Source: Mya arenaria (lineage: Eukaryota > Mollusca > Bivalvia > Myida > Myidae). Taken from it: a stretch of 64,000 nt of DNA. The stretch is from NCBI RefSeq assembly GCF_026914265.1, contig NC_069132.1, positions 29,630,932-29,694,931 of the forward strand, read 5' to 3'. This document shows, in pieces, positions 57,568-64,000 of this stretch. A program made the position numbers and the translations under genes. Within the stretch, counting starts at the first letter, position 1; the number at the start of each line of letters is the position of its first letter. The notes beneath the pieces are model-generated. The model was not told where the DNA came from. It saw nothing but the letters and a program-made list of their open reading frames with translations, and searched no databases.

Positions 57568-59754
57568 ACCGTGAGTGGCTCCAGAAATTAATCTGGGCAA
57601 TACTCCGCGGCTCAATCCATACTAAATGGATTATTTGAGTAAATCCCAATAGTGGCACCTATGAATAAATATGTATTATTCACCCGAGGAGGGCCCCTAA
57701 AATTATTATGGAGATTTACCGTGAGTGGCACCAGAAATTAATCTGGGCAATACTCCGCGGCTCAATCCATAGTCAAAGGATTTCTTTGAGTAAATCCCAC
57801 AAGTGGCACCTATGAATAAATATGTACTTTACAACCATGAACCCCTAAAATTATTATGGAGATTTACCGTGAGTGGCACCAGAAATTAATCTGGGCAATA
57901 CTCCGCGGCTCAATCCATAGTCAAAGGATTTCTTTGAGTAAATCCCACAAGTGGCACCTATAAATAAATATGTATTTTACACCCGAGGAGGGCCCCTAAA
58001 ATTATAATGGAGATTTACCGTGAGTGGCACCAGAAATTAATCTGGGCAATACTCCGCGGCTCAATCCATAGTCAAAGGATTTCTTTGAGTAAATCCCACA
58101 AGTGGCACCTATAAATAAATATGTATTTTACACCCGAGGAGGGCCCCTAAAATTATTATGGAGATTTACCGTGAGTGGCACCAGAAATTAATCTGGGCAA
58201 TACTCCGCGGCTCAATCCATAGTCAAAGGATTTCTTTGAGTAAATCCCACAAGTGGCACCTATAAATAAATATGTATTTTACACCCGAGGAGGGCCCCTA
58301 AAATTATTATGGAGATTTACCGTGAGTGGCACCAGAAATTAATCTGGGCAATACTCCGCGGCTCAATCCATAGTCAAAGGATTTCTTTGAGTAAATCCCA
58401 CGAGTGGCACCTATAAATAAATATGTATTTTACAGCCGAGGAGGGCCCCTAAAATTATTATGGAGATTTACCGTGAGTGGCACCAGAAATTAATCTGGGC
58501 AATACTCCGCGGCTCAATCCATAGTCAAAGGATTTCTTTGAGTAAATCCCATGGGTGGCATCATCAATTAATATATGGGGATACCCCTTGGGTACACCCA
58601 TAAGTAAATAATAAGCTGGTCCTATGATTAAATATGTATTTTACACCCGAGGAGGGCCACTAAAATTATTATGGAGACTTACCGTGAGTGGCACCAGAAA
58701 TTAATGTGGGCAATAGACAGACAAAGATTGAACACAGTAGCTCACCTTGAGCAATTTGTGCTCTGGTGAGCTAATAAAAACAGACATATCTCTAAAAACG
58801 ATGGCTCCATAAATAAAAAAGGTACCATGAATAAGGAGGTTCCTGCGAGTGGCCCAATGCAGTTTTAATTCTGGCAATGTCACCGACTGGCGGTTGGATA
58901 GAATTCTGTTGACACACTCTTCCAAGATGACACAGTTCAAGTTTGTCTGTAAGGAAAAGATACCAATCATATTGGATCAATATGCAATATTCTTATAAAA
59001 TGAAAAACATTGTAGGGTATTATTTATAAACTAGAAATGCTGCTATGTGACAAAACCAGGTTGTAATGATAAGCTTTCAGAAATCTTCCAAATAGAAATT
59101 TCGTGTCCAAAATACAAGGCTGTATTGAACATCATTTTCACTACTATTCATATGCATTGCTGTGCCACAATGACATCTTTGCACAAAATCAAAGATATTT
59201 ACCAGCACATGCATGCACACAATGTAAACATCTTTGAAAACAAGAAGAGATGAAAATCAGTATGGTAGAATTTGAAGTACAAATTTTCAAAACAAGTCAT
59301 GCTTCTTTTTGCAGTAATGTTGTTTCTGAGATTCTTTGGGTACAATTCTTACCGGCTATTAATGTACAAGTCAGTAGGACGGCTGCTGCAGGTATGTAGA
59401 TGTTGTCACGGTTGGACCTCAAGATCATTGACTCCAACAATTAAATACAGCGCCTCCCACCGATGGTCCTATAAATAAAAATTCACATTCACCAAAAGGC
59501 TAGCCCCATAAATATACAGGGAGACACCTCTACGGTGGTACCAAAAATATGTATGAAGCTCTAAATATTTATTTTACACAGGAGTGGCATTTTCAATAAA
59601 TAAAGAGATATCCCATGGATAGCACATGCAAGTTAACAAGAGATGTTTGTTAAACATTATGCCCCCCCACCACCTGAATGCCCCAAAATCAAAAGGGGTC
59701 ATCTACTAGTCAGACCAAACCTCCAAGGCAAGCTTGAGGGCCTACCGTCCATTA
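57568..59754. repeat. Higher-order unit 4 (7 monomers + core)
   Basis: Core shares private variants with unit 5 only: CATGAATAAGG (58827), an extra G in GTTCAAGTTTGTC (58935), TGTGACAAAACC (59046) and ATAAATATTTATTTTA (59565). Confidence 0.85.
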
Positions 59755-62088
59755 ACCGTGAGTGGCTCCAGAAATTAATCTGGGCAATACTCCGCGGCTC
59801 AATCCATACTAAATGGATTATTTGAGTAAATCCCAATAGTGGCACCTATGAATAAATATGTATTATTCACCCGAGGAGGGCCCCTAAAATTATTATGGAG
59901 ATTTACCGTGAGTGGCACCAGAAATTAATCTGGGCAATACTCCGCGGCTCAATCCATAGTCAAAGGATTTGTTTGAGTAAATCCCACAAGTGGCACCTAT
60001 AAATAAATATGTATTTTACAACCATGAACCCCTAAAATTATTATGGAGATTTACCGTGAGTGGCACCAGAAATTAATCTGGGCAATACTCCGCGGCTCAA
60101 TCCATAGTCAAAGGATTTCTTTGAGTAAATCCCACAAGTGGCACCTATAAATAAATATGTATTTTACAACCATGAACCCCTAAAATTATTATGGAGATTT
60201 ACCGTGAGTGGCACCAGAAATTAATCTGGGCAATACTCCGCGGCTCAATCCATAGTCAAAGGATTTCTTTGAGTAAATCCCACAAGTGGCACCTATAAAT
60301 AAATATGTATTTTACACCCGAGGAGGGCCCCTAAAATTATAATGGAGATTTACCGTGAGTGGCACCAGAAATTAATCTGGGCAATACTCCGCGGCTCAAT
60401 CCATAGTCAAAGGATTTCTTTGAGTAAATCCCACAAGTGGCACCTATAAATAAATATGTATTTTACACCCGAGGAGGGCCCCTAAAATTATTATGGAGAT
60501 TTACCGTGAGTGGCACCAGAAATTAATCTGGGCAATACTCCGCGGCTCAATCCATAGTCAAAGGATTTCTTTGAGTAAATCCCACAAGTGGCACCTATAA
60601 ATAAATATGTATTTTACACCCGAGGAGGGCCCCTAAAATTATTATGGAGATTTACCGTGAGTGGCACCAGAAATTAATCTGGGCAATACTCCGCGGCTCA
60701 ATCCATAGTCAAAGGATTTCTTTGAGTAAATCCCACGAGTGGCACCTATAAATAAATATGTATTTTACAGCCGAGGAGGGCCCCTAAAATTATTATGGAG
60801 ATTTACCGTGAGTGGCACCAGAAATTAATCTGGGCAATACTCCGCGGCTCAATCCATAGTCAAAGGATTTCTTTGAGTAAATCCCATGGGTGGCATCATC
60901 AATTAATATATGGGGATACCCCTTGGGTACACCCATAAGTAAATAATAAGCTGGTCCTATGATTAAATATGTATTTTACACCCGAGGAGGGCCACTAAAA
61001 TTATTATGGAGACTTACCGTGAGTGGCACCAGAAATTAATGTGGGCAATAGACAGACAAAGATTGAACACAGTAGCTCACCTTGAGCAATTTGTGCTCTG
61101 GTGAGCTAATAAAAACAGACATATCTCTAAAAACGATGGCTCCATAAATAAAAAAGGTACCATGAATAAGGAGGTTCCTGCGAGTGGCCCAATGCAGTTT
61201 TAATTCTGGCAATGTCACCGACTGGCGGTTGGATAGAATTCTGTTGACACACTCTTCCAAGATGACACAGTTCAAGTTTGTCTGTAAGGAAAAGATACCA
61301 ATCATATTGGATCAATATGCAATATTCTTATAAAATGAAAAACATTGTAGGGTATTATTTATAAACTAGAAATGCTGCTATGTGACAAAACCAGGTTGTA
61401 ATGATAAGCTTTCAGAAATCTTCCAAATAGAAATTTCGTGTCCAAAATACAAGGCTGTATTGAACATCATTTTCACTACTATTCATATGCATTGCTGTGC
61501 CACAATGACATCTTTGCACAAAATCAAAGATATTTACCAGCACATGCATGCACACAATGTAAACATCTTTGAAAACAAGAAGAGATGAAAATCAGTATGG
61601 TAGAATTTGAAGTACAAATTTTCAAAACAAGTCATGCTTCTTTTTGCAGTAATGTTGTTTCTGAGATTCTTTGGGTACAATTCTTACCGGCTATTAATGT
61701 ACAAGTCAGTAGGACGGCTGCTGCAGGTATGTAGATGTTGTCACGGTTGGACCTCAAGATCATTGACTCCAACAATTAAATACAGCGCCTCCCACCGATG
61801 GTCCTATAAATAAAAATTCACATTCACCAAAAGGCTAGCCCCATAAATATACAGGGAGACACCTCTACGGTGGTACCAAAAATATGTATGAAGCTCTAAA
61901 TATTTATTTTACACAGGAGTGGCATTTTCAATAAATAAAGAGATATCCCATGGATAGCACATGCAAGTTAACAAGAGATGTTTGTTAAACATTATGCCCC
62001 CCCCCACCTGAATGCCCCAAAATCAAAAGGGGTCATCTACTAGTCAGACCAAACCTCCAAGGCAAGCTTGAGGGCCTACCGTCCATTA
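59755..62088. repeat. Higher-order unit 5 (8 monomers + core)
   Basis: One monomer longer than unit 4, with the ACAACCATGAACCCC variant in two successive monomers, as expected from one monomer duplication. Core shares the private variants of unit 4. Confidence 0.85.
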
Positions 62089-64000
62089 ACCGTGAGTGGC
62101 TCCAGAAATTAATCTGGGCAATACTCCGCGGCTCAATCCATACTAAATGGATTATTTGAGTAAATCCCAATAGTGGCACCTATGAATAAATATGTATTAT
62201 TCACCCGAGGAGGGCCCCTAAAATTATTATGGAGATTTACCGTGAGTGGCACCAGAAATTAATCTGGGCAATACTCCGCGGCTCAATCCATAGTCAAAGG
62301 ATTTCTTTGAGTAAATCCCACAAGTGGCACCTATAAATAAATATGTATTTTACAACCATGAACCCCTAAAATTATTATGGAGATTTACCGTGAGTGGCAC
62401 CAGAAATTAATCTGGGCAATACTCCGCGGCTCAATCCATAGTCAAAGGATTTCTTTGAGTAAATCCCACAAGTGGCACCTATAAATAAATATGTATTTTA
62501 CAACCATGAACCCCTAAAATTATTATGGAGATTTACCGTGAGTGGCACCAGAAATTAATCTGGGCAATACTCCGCGGCTCAATCCATAGTCAAAGGATTT
62601 CTTTGAGTAAATCCCACAAGTGGCACCTATAAATAAATATGTATTTTACACCCGAGGAGGGCCCCTAAAATTATTATGGAGATTTACCGTGAGTGGCACC
62701 AGAAATTAATCTGGGCAATACTCCGCGGCTCAATCCATAGTCAAAGGATTTCTTTGAGTAAATCCCACAAGTGGCACCTATAAATAAATATGTATTTTAC
62801 ACCCGAGGAGGGCCCCTAAAATTATTATGGAGATTACCGTGAGTGGCACCAGAAATTAATCTGGGCAATACTCCGCGGCTCAATCCATAGTCAAAGGATT
62901 TCTTTGAGTAAATCCCATGGGTGGCATCATCAATTAATATATGGATATACCCCTTGGGTACACCCATAAGTAAATAATAAGCTGGTCCTATGATTAAATA
63001 TGTATTTTACACCCGAGGAGGGCCACTAAAATTATTATGGAGACTTACCGTGAGTGGCACCAGAAATTAATGTGGGCAATAGACAGACAAAGATTGAACA
63101 CAGTAGCTCACCTTGAGCAATTTGTGCTCTGGTGAGCTAATAAAAACAGACATATCTCTAAAAACGATGGCTCCATAAATAAAAAAGGTACCATAAATAA
63201 GGAGGTTCCTGCGAGTGGCCCAATGCAGTTTTAATTCTGGCAATGTCACCGACTGGCGGTTGGATAGAATTCTGTTGACACACTCTTCCAAGATGACACA
63301 GTTCAATTTGTCTGTAAGGAAAAGATACCAATCATATTGGATCAATATGCAATATTCTTATAAAATGAAAAACATTGTAGGGTATTATTTATAAACTAGA
63401 AATGCTGCTATGTGACGAAACCAGGTTGTAATGATAAGCTTTCAGAAATCTTCCAAATAGAAATTTCGTGTCCAAAATACAAGGCTGTATTGAACATCAT
63501 TTTCACTACTATTCATATGCATTGCTGTGCCACAATGACATCTTTGCACAAAATCAAAGATATTTACCAGCACATGCATGCACACAATGTAAACATCTTT
63601 GAAAACAAGAAGAGATGAAAATCAGTATGGTAGAATTTGAAGTACAAATTTTCAAAACAAGTCATGCTTCTTTTTGCAGTAATGTTGTTTCTGAGATTCT
63701 TTGGGTACAATTCTTACCGGCTATTAATGTACAAGTCAGTAGGACGGCTGCTGCAGGTATGTAGATGTTGTCACGGTTGGACCTCAAGATCATTGACTCC
63801 AACAATTAAATACAGCGCCTCCCACCGATGGTCCTATAAATAAAAATTCACATTCACCAAAAGGCTAGCCCCATAAATATACAGGGAGACACCTCTACGG
63901 TGGTACCAAAAATATGTATGAAGCTCTAAATATGTATTTTACACAGGAGTGGCATTTTCAATAAATAAAGAGATATCCCATGGATAGCACATGCAAGTTA
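62089..64000. repeat. Higher-order unit 6 (6 monomers, core cut by window end)
   Basis: One monomer fewer than units 2-4. Core variants match units 1-3, not 4-5. A one-base deletion (GGAGATTACC) marks its penultimate monomer at about 62829. Confidence 0.85.

Larger units (their letters stand above)
51322..64000. repeat. Higher-order satellite: 151-bp monomers plus a 1.05-kb core
   Basis: Monomer starts at 51322, 51473, 51624, 51775 and 51926 show an exact 151-bp period. Blocks of 5-8 monomers alternate with a non-monomeric core of about 1.05 kb that begins TTAATGTGGGCAATAGACAG at 52140, 54325, 56513, 58701, 61036 and 63067. Spacings are 2185, 2188, 2188, 2335 and 2031 bp: the last two differ from 2187 by plus and minus about one monomer. 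The array runs past the end of the window. Monomers carry the half-units GTGGCACCAGAAATTAAT and GTGGCACCTATAAATAAA, so the 151-mer may itself be an old dimer. Confidence 0.95.

Noticed and set aside
51322-64000. Six tandem genes, one per satellite unit
   Set aside because: Short frames of 62-92 residues with no family match, and a one-base insertion shifts the frame in two of six units.

Overview
The window looks like non-model animal nuclear DNA, most likely from a bivalve mollusc. The sequence shows GT-AG introns, a RING-less two-B-box TRIM-like gene, decayed cadherin exons, pogo/Tigger and hAT transposase relics, and many short-inverted-repeat elements with internal tandem cores of the kind common in bivalves. 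The species call is inference. Only one gene looks intact: the two-exon TRIM-like gene at 34196-36874 (+).

Layout. 0.7-3 kb: two elements built from tandem repeats. 3.7-19 kb: remains of a cadherin-like gene on the minus strand, whose exons are frameshifted or stopped. It is broken up by a tandem array of tRNA-like units (4.8-5.6 kb), a 2.83-kb element with long inverted termini (7.17-10.0 kb) sitting inside another tRNA-like unit, a complete 4.39-kb Tigger/pogo-type element with TIRs and TA duplication (12.1-16.5 kb) and a hAT relic (16.5-17.6 kb). 20-21 kb: a 17-bp satellite. 22-24.5 kb: a decayed multicopy mobile-element ORF, itself split by a younger insertion. 24.6-28.5 kb: 163-bp tandem repeat, a MITE, a second copy of the 181-bp-core element, and an 82-bp minisatellite bracketed by direct repeats. 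30.8-32.1 kb: a second, POGK-like pogo transposase pseudogene.

34.2-37.4 kb: the TRIM-like gene with its poly(A) signal. 40.0-43.6 kb: a second diverged copy of the cadherin exon block seen at 5.9-10.8 kb. One exon here is split by an 897-bp MITE, and the empty site is preserved in the other copy. A six-unit tRNA-like array follows. 44.8-48.3 kb: two head-to-tail hAT relics with an inserted tandem-core element.

50.0-64.0 kb: satellite DNA. A 213-bp repeat (six copies) passes directly into an array of 151-bp monomers organised in a higher-order unit of about 2.19 kb, five complete or near-complete units plus a sixth running off the end. Units differ by whole monomers, and units 4 and 5 share private variants, so homogenisation is recent.

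The genes do not form a pathway. The story is genome turnover: a dead cadherin locus that was duplicated and then became a landing zone for several transposon classes, with repeated conversion of dispersed elements (tRNA-like units, MITE cores) into tandem arrays.
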